Assembly: GCA_002702065.1 (NCBI GenBank) | Contig: NZXX01000004.1 | Location: forward strand, 62,001-126,000 | Length of the DNA stretch: 64,000 bases | Direction of reading: 5' to 3' | Source of the DNA: Anaerolineaceae bacterium | GTDB taxonomy: Bacteria > Chloroflexota > Anaerolineae > Aggregatilineales > Phototrophicaceae | In this document: piece by piece, positions 52,183 to 63,575 of the stretch | How positions within the stretch are numbered: position 1 is the stretch's first letter | Layout of the letters: the number at the start of each line of letters is the position of its first letter | The notes under the pieces: model-generated | Seen by the model: the letters and a program-made list of their open reading frames with translations, nothing else | What the model was told of the DNA's origin: nothing | Database searches by the model: none | Position numbers and translations under genes: made by a program

Positions 52183-53505
52183 ATGAAATTGGATTTCAAC
52201 CGCGTCCTGCCCATCTTCGCGCTGACATTTGTGGATGTGCTGGGACTGACGATCGTCCTGCCGCTGCTGCATCTGTACGCGGCAGCGTATGGCGCTTCAC
52301 CGCTGGAAATCGGCCTGGTCGCTGCGACATTCCCCCTGGCTCAGTTAGTTGGCGTGCCGGTCATGGGGGCACTCTCGGACCGCTTTGGCCGCAAACCCCT
52401 GCTGCTGATCAGCCAGGTCACCACCTGCCTCAGCTTCGTGTTATTAGGGCTGGCGGATTCGCTGCTGCTGATTATCCTGTCGCGCGTGATTGATGGCCTG
52501 TTCGGCGCTAATCTCGCAACGGCGCAGGCCGCCCTCAGCGACGTGACGAGCGAAGAAAACCGCGCACAGGGGCTGGGCCTCACCGGCGCAGCGTTCGGTT
52601 TAGGCTTTATCTTTGGGCCATTGATCGCGATCCTGACTCTCGAATTATCCGACAACCTGTCGCTGCCAGCCTTCACCGCCGCGGCCTATTCCTTTGTGTC
52701 CATTTTGCTCACGCTGTTTCTGTTTAAGGAAACGCTTCCCCCCGGTAAACGGCAGCACACCAAATTACTGGATTCCGCCAGCCCGCTGATCATCTTCCAG
52801 ATGCTGCGCCGCCCCGCCATCAACGCGGCACTCGTGCTGATGTTTGCCCAGCAAGTAATCTTCTTTGGCTTCGAAAGCCTGCTCGGCCTGTTTACCCTGA
52901 CTCGATTGGGGCTGCTGGGTCAGGGCAACGCCGTGATCTTCCTGCTGGTCGGCGTTGTGCTGGTCACGGTTCAAGGGCGATACATTGGCCCCTGGAGCCG
53001 GAAGTACGGGGAACATCGCCTCATCATGATGGCGCTGGCGCTGCTGGCGGTGGGGCTGATTCTGGTTGCTATCACCCCCGAACAACCGCATCCATTCTAT
53101 GTAGAGCGCATCACCGCGAACCGGTTGATCGAACAGGCATCGCCATCCAGCACCGAAGCGATCATCGGTCAAATTGCTGTCGACCTGCCTGATGAGGCCA
53201 ACCGGGGCGTTCTCGGTTTTATCTGGATGCTGATCGCCATTGTGCCGGTGTCGATTGGCGCTGGCCTGATCCGCCCCAGCCTCAACAGCCTGATGACCCG
53301 CCAGGTCAGCAAGCAGGAATATGGCCGTGTGCTGGGGGTCAGTTCCGCATTGGTCAGCGCGGCCAATGCCTGTGCCCCCCTCCTCGCCGGGCTGCTTTTC
53401 CAGCACTACGGGTCAACGCTGCCATTTCTGGCTGGCGGGCTGGTCATGGGCGCATTGCTGTTGGTCAGCCTGCAATGGATCAAACCAGCTGCACAAACCG
53501 CCTGA
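52183..53505 (+). CDS. MFS transporter (TetA/DHA1-like)
   Basis: 440 residues with about 12 helices and motif A (GALSDRFGRKPLLL) in the loop between helices 2 and 3, typical of DHA1 drug/H+ antiporters. A longer loop about 285-335 inserts a charged segment between helices of the second half. The start lies 15 bp after the ABC exporter gene stop, so the two are probably cotranscribed. Substrate unknown; efflux of a toxic compound is a common role. Confidence 0.88.
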   Translation: MKLDFNRVLPIFALTFVDVLGLTIVLPLLHLYAAAYGASPLEIGLVAATFPLAQLVGVPVMGALSDRFGRKPLLLISQVTTCLSFVLLGLADSLLLIILSRVIDGLFGANLATAQAALSDVTSEENRAQGLGLTGAAFGLGFIFGPLIAILTLELSDNLSLPAFTAAAYSFVSILLTLFLFKETLPPGKRQHTKLLDSASPLIIFQMLRRPAINAALVLMFAQQVIFFGFESLLGLFTLTRLGLLGQGNAVIFLLVGVVLVTVQGRYIGPWSRKYGEHRLIMMALALLAVGLILVAITPEQPHPFYVERITANRLIEQASPSSTEAIIGQIAVDLPDEANRGVLGFIWMLIAIVPVSIGAGLIRPSLNSLMTRQVSKQEYGRVLGVSSALVSAANACAPLLAGLLFQHYGSTLPFLAGGLVMGALLLVSLQWIKPAAQTA

Positions 53506-53572
53506 GGTCTTACTGTTTCCCGCTTAAATTTGCCCCTACAATAAATTGGGTAAGCACATCGACACGGGACAC

Positions 53573-55030
53573 ATGATGATCATTCGTTTCCTGAAATCAC
53601 CCTCTATCACCACCGTTATTGTGCTGTTGATCATGTGGCGACTGCTGCTGATTCATGTGGATGCGCCCTGGTTCGGGCATCATGATGCCAACGGCGTCTG
53701 GCTGAGTGCGGTGTCGCGCAATTTCCGCACCTATGGCGTCGACGAAATTGGTCCAATCCCTGTGCTGAACCGCGCCGCCATCCCACCGGAAACTGCATTG
53801 CGGTATGTGCGCCACCCACCGCTGGTGCCCTGGGCAGTCACGCTGTCGCAATGGCTGTTCGGCGAGCATGAAATGAATGCGCGTCTGGTGTCGATCTTCA
53901 GCACCATGATCGCCCTGGCCGGGTTTTACGTGCTGTGCCGCCGCCTCTATGGAAAGCAGCACGCCTTGCTATGCCTGATTTTGTTTGCGTTCACGCCGAT
54001 GATGATTTACTTCGGGCGCATGCCGGACCACGAACCGCTGTCGCTGGCGTTTTTAATGTCCTTCATGGCCGTCTGCGTCAACTGGTCACGCAAGCCAACG
54101 CGCGGTCGCTGGTGGCTCATGCTGGGGCTGGCGGTCCTCGCCATCTGGACCGGGTGGGCCTCGTTCTTCTTTGTTTTTTTTACCGGGCTGTTCGGCTTCT
54201 GGAAAGGCAGGCCAGCACGCCGTTCACGCATGATCATGCTCATGGCGGTCAGCGGGTTGTCGGTGCTATCAGTCGCAGCGTTTTATCAGATTTTTCTGCC
54301 AGACACGTTCCCGCTGCTCATCGACGCCTTCATCTGGCGCACCAGCACCGTCTCTGAAATCAGCGAAACATTCACCATCGGCGAATTTATTGGTCAGACT
54401 CTTATTCACATGCTGCCCTATGCCACGATGGCCGGGCTGGTTCTGGGTCTGATTGGAATCGTCCCCACAATCCGGCGGGCACGCGGCTTTGATCAGGCGG
54501 TGCTGCTGGCGCTGGCAGTGTCGGGATTAGTCTACATCCTCATTTTTCGCAGCGCATCCTACGTCCACGACTACTACAAGATTTATCTGATCCCGTTCCT
54601 CATGATCGCGGCAGCCAATCTGATCTGGCTGATGCTGCGCAACGCCAGCGTCAAACGCTTTGCCCAACCTGCACTGGTCGGCATGTTTCTGGTATCGGGC
54701 ATCTTTTCCGTCATTTATCTGAACACGCGCTACACGGCCTCGTTCGCCGACGCGACACTGGCTTTTGCGGCCAACATCGCGGCCCATACTGAACCACAGG
54801 ATGTCGTTCTGTCCGATCTCGAACAGGCGAATCCGGTGATCGAGTTTTACGCACGCCGCTACATCCTCTGGAACGTGCAGCCGGATGATGTCGCCGCACA
54901 GGCCGCCGCCAGCGAATTTCCGGTGGTGTACGTTTACTGCGGCAGCGATGCCAATGCCGTTGCGACACTCTTGCGCGACGAAGCTGCCACACTGACCACC
55001 GCTGAAGACTGCGGGTTTATCCGTTTCAGC

Positions 55031-55039
<9 letters not shown>
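53573..55039 (+). CDS. Membrane glycosyltransferase, GT39/ArnT-like
   Basis: 488 residues with an N-terminal helix, an extracytoplasmic acidic loop (FGHHDANGVWLSAVSRNF) and RHPPLVPW, then about nine further helices and a C-terminal soluble tail. This is the PMT/ArnT layout, in which an acidic pair near the first loop takes part in transfer from a polyprenyl-linked sugar. The ATGs at 53573 and 53576 are adjacent; the TTG at 53546 is unlikely. A TACAAT -10-like box lies just upstream. Its end overlaps the convergent fhs gene by 9 bp. Confidence 0.78.
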
Positions 55040-56728
<1,689 letters not shown>

Positions 56729-56850
56729 CACCTTAACCTGCCTTCACCTACACGTCAGAATCTGAATGTAGTGTAGCAGTTTACGCCGGTGGGTGCTGCT
56801 ACAAACCTCATGCCGCCGCACTGGCAATGCTCCTGATTCGCAACAGACGT

Positions 56851-57486
56851 TCAGGCGCTGCGGAAGCTGTTGGTAGGGGTCAGGGTCGGCGTAGGGGTGC
56901 GCGTCGGAGTCTGCGTCGGGGTGGCAGTCGCGCGCGGGTCAATGGTTGCGGTGGGGGCTGGTGTCGGCGTCCGGCTCGGCGTATCCGATGGCAGCGGCGT
57001 CACCGTCGACAGCGGAGTCGGGGTGCGGCTGGGGGTCAGCGTGGGGTTCAACGCCTCGATCACTGTTTCGTGCATATAGGCGAACTCGATACGCCGCGTT
57101 TCCGGGTTGCCATCAACAATGAACCACTCGTTATCCTCCGGAGCGCGATCAATCATGCACACACGGGTGCCACGATTCCAGCTGGTCACAATCGTACCGT
57201 TGGTGCTGGCCGTATCGCGCACGATTGCACTCGGCACAGATACCGTAAATTCCTTACATTCCGGGATGGGGGTCGAGGTGGGGCGCAGCGTAACCTGCCG
57301 GCTGGCTTCGAGCCGGTTGACCGCTGTCGCAGTGGCCACAATCTGGGCCTGCTCGGTGGCTTCCAGCACGCCCAGCCCACCGCTTTGCAAGTAGGTTCGA
57401 AATCCCTGCCAGAGATAATACAAGCCGAAAATGACGGCAATGGCTGTTAAGAACACCAGCCAGGGGGATGTCGGCGATTGACGCAT
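56851..57486 (-). CDS. Membrane-anchored SH3-like protein with Pro/Thr-rich tail
   Basis: 211 residues. One helix at about 9-28 anchors it; residues 85-145 form a bacterial SH3-like domain (VRDTASTNGTIVTSWNRGTRVCMIDRAP), and residues about 150-205 are a low-complexity tail of repeated TPTPT/TRTPTP units. The tail suggests a glycosylated or wall-spanning spacer, possibly a substrate of the PMT-like enzymes in the window; this is inference. It follows the response regulator gene at 57584 on the same strand with 97 bp between. Confidence 0.72.
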   Translation of the reverse strand: MRQSPTSPWLVFLTAIAVIFGLYYLWQGFRTYLQSGGLGVLEATEQAQIVATATAVNRLEASRQVTLRPTSTPIPECKEFTVSVPSAIVRDTASTNGTIVTSWNRGTRVCMIDRAPEDNEWFIVDGNPETRRIEFAYMHETVIEALNPTLTPSRTPTPLSTVTPLPSDTPSRTPTPAPTATIDPRATATPTQTPTRTPTPTLTPTNSFRSA

Positions 57487-57583
57487 GAACGGGCAAACAA
57501 CCTCAAAATAACGGACTCGTTCGCTGCTGTTTTACCAGCAGTTTGGGAAAACGCCAATGCCACAGGTGGTCAAACGGTGGGTA

Positions 57584-58105
57584 TCAGCCGGATAATACCC
57601 CCCACCGCCGGTCCAGATCGGCCAGAATACGCGCCGCCAGCGCTTCGTCCGCATGATCGCGAACAATCTGCCGCAGCATGTCCTGGCTTTGCGCTAACGC
57701 ATCCTGACTTTGCTTGAGCCGCAGCAAATTGCGAACCCTTGTCAGCAATATCAGCGAGCTGATCGGCTTCGAGATAAAGTCATCCGCCCCCGCTTCGATC
57801 GCCTGCTGCATATCCTCATCGCGGTTCAACGCCGTCACCATCATGACACATACCCGCCGCGTCATCGGCTCACTTTTCATCTGCTGGCACACGTCATAGC
57901 CACTCATGCCCTGCATACGTACATCCAGCAGCACCAGATCAGGCGGCTGTTCCTGCACGGCTGCCAGCGCTTTTTCGCCGCTGTGAACGACAGCTACATC
58001 ATAGCCCGCCCCGGTCAGGTGGGCTTCGAGCACCTCCCGGTTCATCCAATCATCATCGGCCACCAGAATACGGGCTTTGCGGTTGACTTTGTTCGGCTCG
58101 ATCAC
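57584..58105 (-). CDS. Response regulator receiver protein with helical tail
   Basis: 173 residues. Receiver domain 10-130 with acidic pocket DDD (17-19), phosphoacceptor D61, and Lys in FISKPIS. A C-terminal helix of about 40 residues (QDALAQSQDMLRQIVRDHADEALAARIL) resembles a linker for phosphatase or diguanylate modules, but no output domain follows. GTG start with AGAGG about 10 bp upstream. The histidine kinase is unknown; that at 61417 is near but has its own regulator. Confidence 0.82.
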   Translation of the reverse strand: MIEPNKVNRKARILVADDDWMNREVLEAHLTGAGYDVAVVHSGEKALAAVQEQPPDLVLLDVRMQGMSGYDVCQQMKSEPMTRRVCVMMVTALNRDEDMQQAIEAGADDFISKPISSLILLTRVRNLLRLKQSQDALAQSQDMLRQIVRDHADEALAARILADLDRRWGVLSG

Positions 58106-58273
58106 GCGATGCGTACCTCTGTGTTCCGGTCCTCACCCATTGTATGCCACAAGGTCGAATTCCCAAATTAAAACTATCGCCTGTCAGCCAGCGACAAACG
58201 CGTTATTTTCCTGAAAGGCTTGCACACTACGCTAACATCCGATACTTGGGCGCATCCGTTATCGAGGTCATTC

Positions 58274-59854
58274 ATGGGTCTATCACACACCTCTCGACGC
58301 ACTTATGCCGTTACCTTATTTTTGATTCTGCTGGTCTGCTACAGCTACTTTATGCCGCGCTGGGGGGACTGGGGCGCGAACTCGCGTGCCGACCTGGTTT
58401 ACGCGGTGGGCGATCAGGGCGTACTGCATATTGATGATTACCACGAAAACACAGGCGACAAAGCCTGTTTTGCCGGGCGCGACTACACCGGGGATAGTCC
58501 GTGCGAAGACGGCCATTACTATACCGACAAGTCGCTGGGGCCGTCGCTGGTGGCGCTGCCCTTTTATATGGTTTTCAAGGCCGTCGCCGCTGTGCCCCCG
58601 ATCCAGCGTTTTATCGAAGGCGGCAACCTGCCCGGCAATTTTGACGACACGCTCAACCCGGATGGGCAAGGTGTGCGGCCCGATGCCGTCTATCAGGGCA
58701 TGGCGCTGACGTTTATTACCTTCTTTGCCATGACGGTGCCGTCCGCGCTGCTGGCAACCTGTGTCTTTCTGTTTGCGGCGCGCTTTGCCAGCAAGGACCT
58801 GTATGCATTCATTCTGGCGCTGGCATACGGGTTAGGGACCATTGCCCTGCCCTACAGCATGGCGCTACTCCAGCACCAGCTGGCGGCCTTTGGCACATTC
58901 GTCGGTTTCTACCTGCTGTGGCGCATCATCTACGAAAACGCCAGCCGGAACTGGTTGTTGGTGGTGGGTGTGTTGTTCAGTCTGGTGCTCATCACGGAAT
59001 ATCCGATCTTTCTCATGCTGGCGATTATCGTTGTATGGGCCTTTATCAAACTGCGCTGGGCCCTTTGGCGCATGATCCTGGCCGGGATACCGCTGGGGCT
59101 GTTGTTCGCCGCCTACAATTTCGCCGTGTTCGAAACCCCAATGCCGGTCGGTTACAACTATTCGATTAACTGGCAGGAAGAACACGAAACCGGGTTCATG
59201 AGCCTGACCCAGCCAACGCTGGAACGCTATTACGGCCTGACCTTCAGCCCAGTGCGGGGGATGTTTTTGCTGTCGCCGTTCCTGCTGCTGGTCTTCCCCG
59301 GCCTGTACTGGATGTGGCGGCAGCGTAAGGACCAGCGCGACGTGCTGCTCGTAATCGCGCTGTGCGTGTTCGCGTTGTTCACGTTTAATGCGTCAAGCAT
59401 CATGTGGTGGGGCGGGCATACCGTTGGGCCGCGCTATCTGGTGCCGATGCTGCCCTTTATGGTCATGCCGGTGATCTTTGCCTTCAACCGCCTGCTGCCG
59501 CTGCTGTGGGGGCGCTTGCTGACCATCATTCTGGTAGCTGCATCAATCTTCGCTGTGGGTGCATTGACCATCGCGGGCCAAAGCTGGCCGCCCATTGATT
59601 TCTTCCCGTTCACCGTCGAGCAGATGAATTCCACTTTCCCGCTGGCGGATTACGCGCTGCCGCTGCTGATGGAGGGCAACGTCGCCCGTAATTACGGTGG
59701 CATCCTGCTCGACCTACCCGGCATCGCCAGCCTCATTCCGCTGCTGATCGCATTGATCGTCATTGGCCTGGGGGTGCCCTGGTTGCTGGAACGACGCAGC
59801 AAGCCACGCACCGACGCCCGCCCACTTGAGCAGGCAGCGGAGCACGGGCGTTGA
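58274..59854 (+). CDS. Multi-pass membrane protein, GT39/PMT-like glycosyltransferase
   Basis: 526 residues with about 11 transmembrane helices. The first extracytoplasmic loop carries acidic residues (SRADLVYAVGDQGVLHIDDYHENTGDKACF) and a second loop has GRDYTGDSPCEDGHYYTDKSLGPSL. The layout fits membrane glycosyltransferases that use polyprenyl-phosphate sugars, but the catalytic motif is not certain. GAGG at 58264-58267 supports the ATG at 58274. The next gene overlaps its stop by 4 bp. Confidence 0.7.
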   Translation: MGLSHTSRRTYAVTLFLILLVCYSYFMPRWGDWGANSRADLVYAVGDQGVLHIDDYHENTGDKACFAGRDYTGDSPCEDGHYYTDKSLGPSLVALPFYMVFKAVAAVPPIQRFIEGGNLPGNFDDTLNPDGQGVRPDAVYQGMALTFITFFAMTVPSALLATCVFLFAARFASKDLYAFILALAYGLGTIALPYSMALLQHQLAAFGTFVGFYLLWRIIYENASRNWLLVVGVLFSLVLITEYPIFLMLAIIVVWAFIKLRWALWRMILAGIPLGLLFAAYNFAVFETPMPVGYNYSINWQEEHETGFMSLTQPTLERYYGLTFSPVRGMFLLSPFLLLVFPGLYWMWRQRKDQRDVLLVIALCVFALFTFNASSIMWWGGHTVGPRYLVPMLPFMVMPVIFAFNRLLPLLWGRLLTIILVAASIFAVGALTIAGQSWPPIDFFPFTVEQMNSTFPLADYALPLLMEGNVARNYGGILLDLPGIASLIPLLIALIVIGLGVPWLLERRSKPRTDARPLEQAAEHGR

Positions 59855-61359
59855 TTCAACCAATCCGCAGCCGCCAGAACAACAGCCCTCATCACCGGCT
59901 GATGCTGGCGCTGTTCGTGGTGACTATACTCAGCCGCCTGCCGTTTGCCAGCCAGTATCTGTATCACTGGGATTCGGTCAATATGGCCTTCGGGCTGCGG
60001 CAATTCGACGTGCTGGCCGGTGCACCGCAGTTTCCCGGTTATATCGTCTATATCGCGCTCGGCCAGCTTGTGAACGCGCTGGCCAACGACCCGCAGACCA
60101 CCATGGTGGTAATCAGCATCCTCAGTTCCGGGCTGGCGGTGGCGGCGCTCTACGCGCTGGGGCGCGATCTGTTCCACCCCACAACCGGCCTCATCGCCGC
60201 ACTGTTCCTCATGACCAGCCCGCTGGTGTGGTTTTACGGCGAAATCGCGCTACCCCACACGCTCGATCTGTGCGGCGTGATTGTGGCTGTCTGGCTGCTG
60301 CATCGCATCCGCAACGGCGACACCGGCTGGCATTTCTGGCTGACCGCCATATTTCTGGCGCTGCTGACCGGATTCCGCCAGCAGAATATTCTGTTTCTGG
60401 GGCCACTGGCACTGTTTGCCCTGTACCGCATCGGCATCCGAAAATGGGTCGCCTTTGGGCTGCTGTTCGGCCTGGTCTGCCTGACCTGGTTTATCCCGCT
60501 GATGCAGAATACCGGCGGTTTACAGATATATCTGGCCGGGTCAAGCGCATACTCCGCTTCATTTTTCAACACCACATCCATTTTTCACGGGGCCGGCACA
60601 GCCGGGTTACAGCGCAACATCGTCGCCAAGCTCATCCCATACACCCTGTTTGCAGCATCACTGGCGCTGCTGCCCGCGCTGTTTTACTGGGGGATTCAAC
60701 TGCCGCGCCGCTGGCGACGCTGGCTGCTAAGCCGCCGGGCATGGTTCATCATATTGTGGGTGACGCCAGCGCTACTCTTTTACGGACTCATCCACATGGG
60801 CCAGCAGGGACTCATCTTTGTCTACCTGCCCGCTTTGTTACTGCTCAGTGCGGAGGGCCTGCGCCGACTGCTGGAAAACCGCGTCCCATATCTGAAAGGG
60901 GCAGCCGCTGTCATCGCGCTGACCAGTGCCACCGTGTTCATCGTTGGGCCAGCGTCCATCGGCAACACGCGCCTGCTCACGTATCACACGATCCGCGAAC
61001 ATGACCAACAGTTAGCCGATCAGATTGAAGCGACGCGCAGCCACTTCAGCCCGGATAACACGCTACTGCTGTCATCCAACTGGCGCTACTTCGAATACTA
61101 TCTCCCGGCCTATCACATACCCCGCCTGCCGCTGGATTCCGACAAACCCCTTCCACTTGACCAGTTTATCAATGGGCATTACGAAACGCTGGATTCCGCG
61201 CCCGTCGACCTGAAACAACAAGCTAACTGGCAGGTGATCTTGATGGAACCCCAACTCCGGCTGGAGCCAGACATGGCCGCCGAAACCATCATCACGGATG
61301 CGGGCACGCCGATCCGGTACTTCTCGCTGACGCCGGACCTCATCCTCGCCGCGCGCTAG
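59851..61359 (+). CDS. Membrane glycosyltransferase, GT39/PMT-like
   Basis: 502 residues with about 10-11 helices and a 160-residue C-terminal part that includes a soluble tail (HFSPDNTLLLSSNWRYFEYYLPAYHIPRLP). Near the N-terminus YHWDSVNMAFGLRQFDVLAGAPQFPGYIVYIALG is a pattern typical of the PMT superfamily (acidic residue, then HPPG-like QFPGY). The TTG start overlaps the previous stop; no better start is seen. Its transcript ends at the terminator at 61364. Confidence 0.75.
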   Translation: MIQPIRSRQNNSPHHRLMLALFVVTILSRLPFASQYLYHWDSVNMAFGLRQFDVLAGAPQFPGYIVYIALGQLVNALANDPQTTMVVISILSSGLAVAALYALGRDLFHPTTGLIAALFLMTSPLVWFYGEIALPHTLDLCGVIVAVWLLHRIRNGDTGWHFWLTAIFLALLTGFRQQNILFLGPLALFALYRIGIRKWVAFGLLFGLVCLTWFIPLMQNTGGLQIYLAGSSAYSASFFNTTSIFHGAGTAGLQRNIVAKLIPYTLFAASLALLPALFYWGIQLPRRWRRWLLSRRAWFIILWVTPALLFYGLIHMGQQGLIFVYLPALLLLSAEGLRRLLENRVPYLKGAAAVIALTSATVFIVGPASIGNTRLLTYHTIREHDQQLADQIEATRSHFSPDNTLLLSSNWRYFEYYLPAYHIPRLPLDSDKPLPLDQFINGHYETLDSAPVDLKQQANWQVILMEPQLRLEPDMAAETIITDAGTPIRYFSLTPDLILAAR

Positions 61360-61363
61360 AATC

Positions 61364-61396
61364 AAAAAACCCCGATCAGGTACGGGGTCTTTTTGG
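61364..61396. terminator. Bidirectional terminator between convergent genes
   Basis: ACCCCG at 61369-61374 pairs with CGGGGT at 61383-61388; A6 precedes and TCTTTTT follows, so it can work for the plus-strand glycosyltransferase gene and the minus-strand histidine kinase gene. Confidence 0.8.
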
Positions 61397-61416
61397 GTTA
61401 CATATCGCAGTCGACT

Positions 61417-62958
61417 CTAGGCCTGGGGCACCGTAAACACAAAGGACGCTCCACCTTCCGGCGAAGGTTCGTAATGGATTTCGCCATTGTGCCGGTCAAT
61501 CATCCGCAGGACAATCGCCAAACCCAGACCCGTGCCTTGCGGTTTCGTCGTGGTCAGCGGCTCGAACATGCGCTCAGCGACTTCAGGTTCCACACCGGGG
61601 CCATCATCCGAAATTGAGAAGCGGATAAGCCCGTTGTCTACCGCCTGCGCACGGATGATAATGCGCGAACCGCCATGATCTTCAATGGCATCAATCGCGT
61701 TATTGACCAGATTCTGGAAGACCCGCGCGAAACGGGTGCGGTCAACCGAGATGGCATAGCCGTAGGACGCCGCGCAGTCAAACTCGATCTTCACCGCACG
61801 ACGCAAGCCCGGTGGCAGCAGCAGATTCTGGATGTACGCCATGTACTCTTGCATTTCCACCCGCTGGCGGTCAAGGCGTTCGTCATCACGGGCATAATCC
61901 AGAATTTCCTGGGCCATCGAGGAGAAGGTATCGACAAACAGGATAATCTGCGTGGCATACTCGGATACTTCGGCTTCGGTGAGGCCGCCTTCCTGCAACA
62001 GCCCGGCATAGCCCATCACGATATTGAGCGGATTGCGCATGTCATGAACCAGACCGCCCACAATCTGCCCGATAATACTCAGGCGTTCCGCCCGGCTCAG
62101 CTCGTCACGGGTCGATTGCAATTCTTCCAGGGTTTCGACCAGTTCGTGGTTGCGCTGCGCCAGCGAGTCGAACAGCTGCGCCACGCGAACAAACAGGGCC
62201 GTATTGTAAGCCAGCGTCGTCAGCAGGTTAACGTCATTGGCGTTAAACACCTTGCCGGATTCTTCATGCATCACCACCAGCGCGCCGAGCCGGTCCTCAT
62301 CATAGCGCAGCGGCGCACATAACACCCGCCCGCCCTCAAACAACTGGGACGTATCGTGGTTGGCCAGGGTGCTCAATGCCAGCTCGCGCGTGCTGCCCTG
62401 CCAGAATGCTTCCGTGCTGCGGCGGCCAAATGCGCTGATCGGCACGAGGTCAGTACCATCCTCATCAAACAGGTAGATCACACCGGTTTCCGCCTGAAGA
62501 ATACGATTGGTTTCTTCCAGCACCGCCCGAATAATCTCATCCTGCGATAAGGTGTGGCTCGAAATCATGACCGCGAGGTCATAAATCAGGTTCAGTTCGT
62601 CGTAGCGTTCCAATACTTCATCAGCGATCTTGCGCCGCCGCGATGTTTCAATCGCCAGCATGGAGAGCATCCGCGCCAGATACGCCGTAATATCCTGAAA
62701 ATCGGTCTGTTCCTGGGCATAGCACACGCCCACCACACCAATTTCATCATGTTCCACAACAATTGGTGCAGATACAACGGGTTGGTCACATGGGATATGA
62801 CCGTATTGCTGGTGGCCCCGCTCGTCGTAAACGACAATCAACCCCTGGATGCTAAGTGCTTTCTCAAGAGGTTCGATCACCTCCCGGAGGGTGGATTCTG
62901 GAAGCAGGATAGAGAAAAGACTATTGGTCACCGGGATCTGCAATTCGTTGAATGTCAT
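61417..62958 (-). CDS. Sensor histidine kinase with GAF domain
   Basis: 513 residues. Residues 1-110 form a sensory region I cannot place exactly, 130-260 a GAF domain, about 275-370 the DHp domain with phosphorylated H305 (VHDMRNPLN), and the C-terminal 130 residues the HATPase domain (FQNLVNNAIDAIEDHGG, DDGPGVEP, GTGLGLAIV). There is no transmembrane helix, so the signal is internal. A response regulator gene lies 39 bp upstream on the same strand and is the likely partner. It ends at the bidirectional terminator. Confidence 0.88.
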   Translation of the reverse strand: MTFNELQIPVTNSLFSILLPESTLREVIEPLEKALSIQGLIVVYDERGHQQYGHIPCDQPVVSAPIVVEHDEIGVVGVCYAQEQTDFQDITAYLARMLSMLAIETSRRRKIADEVLERYDELNLIYDLAVMISSHTLSQDEIIRAVLEETNRILQAETGVIYLFDEDGTDLVPISAFGRRSTEAFWQGSTRELALSTLANHDTSQLFEGGRVLCAPLRYDEDRLGALVVMHEESGKVFNANDVNLLTTLAYNTALFVRVAQLFDSLAQRNHELVETLEELQSTRDELSRAERLSIIGQIVGGLVHDMRNPLNIVMGYAGLLQEGGLTEAEVSEYATQIILFVDTFSSMAQEILDYARDDERLDRQRVEMQEYMAYIQNLLLPPGLRRAVKIEFDCAASYGYAISVDRTRFARVFQNLVNNAIDAIEDHGGSRIIIRAQAVDNGLIRFSISDDGPGVEPEVAERMFEPLTTTKPQGTGLGLAIVLRMIDRHNGEIHYEPSPEGGASFVFTVPQA

Positions 62959-62997
62959 AGTTGTACACTGTTGTTTGCCAAGCTGACTGCGACGAAG

Positions 62998-63399
62998 TTA
63001 TGAGTGATGTCCCCACAGCGCATGAAGTTGTGCAAGGAGGCCCGACGGATTAAAGGGTTTGGTCATGAAGTTGTTCGCGCCGCTTTCTTTGGCCTGCTCA
63101 CGATCCGTATTATGACCACGGGCCGTGAGGATGATTATGTGGGGATCATAGTCAGGTATCGCGCGAAGCTGTCGGCAGACATCGTACCCATTCATCTTGG
63201 GTAACAACAAGTCCAGCAATATTAACTCAGGACGTGCCGATTCGGCTAATTCAACTGCTTCTTCACCATCCTCAGCCATCAAGACTTCGACCGGGCCGAT
63301 ATTCGCGCGTTCCAGCACCTGGCTCAGCAGGATACGGGTAAGATCTTCGTCGTCTACGATGAGTACGCGCTTCTTGCCATTTCCATTCGGATGTGCCAT
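62998..63399 (-). CDS. Response regulator receiver protein (partner of the GAF histidine kinase)
   Basis: 133 residues, receiver domain only: DDE at 16-18, phosphoacceptor D63 (LLDLLLPKMNGYD), T92, and K114 in FMTKPFN. The frame continues to an ATG at 63441, but TATAAT at 63454-63449 on this strand would place the transcription start there, so the ATG at 63399 is preferred. The histidine kinase gene follows 39 bp later. It is probably a phosphotransfer intermediate or acts by binding. Confidence 0.85.
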   Translation of the reverse strand: MAHPNGNGKKRVLIVDDEDLTRILLSQVLERANIGPVEVLMAEDGEEAVELAESARPELILLDLLLPKMNGYDVCRQLRAIPDYDPHIIILTARGHNTDREQAKESGANNFMTKPFNPSGLLAQLHALWGHHS

Positions 63400-63524
63400 G
63401 TTTGCTCGCTGCTTTATGCCGTCAGTTGATACAAATTTCATCTCATTTATTATACAGTACCCTCTGGAGCCTTATTTCCTAAAAAAGTATGAATTCTTGC
63501 TCAATACGTATAGAAAACGTGAAA

Positions 63525-63556
63525 ACAAAAAAGGGCACTCGCAAGCGCCCTTTTTC
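63525..63556 (-). terminator. Rho-independent terminator after icd
   Basis: On the minus strand AAAAAGGGC pairs with GCCCTTTTTT around a GC-rich loop, with TTTTTTG following. It lies 20 bp after the icd stop codon. Confidence 0.85.
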
Positions 63557-63575
63557 GTCAGACAACGGGTCTGGT

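Noticed and set aside
56870..57080. GT-rich low-complexity stretch
   Set aside because: Explained as coding for the Pro/Thr-rich tail of the SH3-like protein on the minus strand.
59763..61004. Open frame of 413 codons in another frame across the membrane glycosyltransferase gene
   Set aside because: Composition is Pro/Arg/His-rich with no hydrophobic helices; the 59851-61359 frame has the expected helices.
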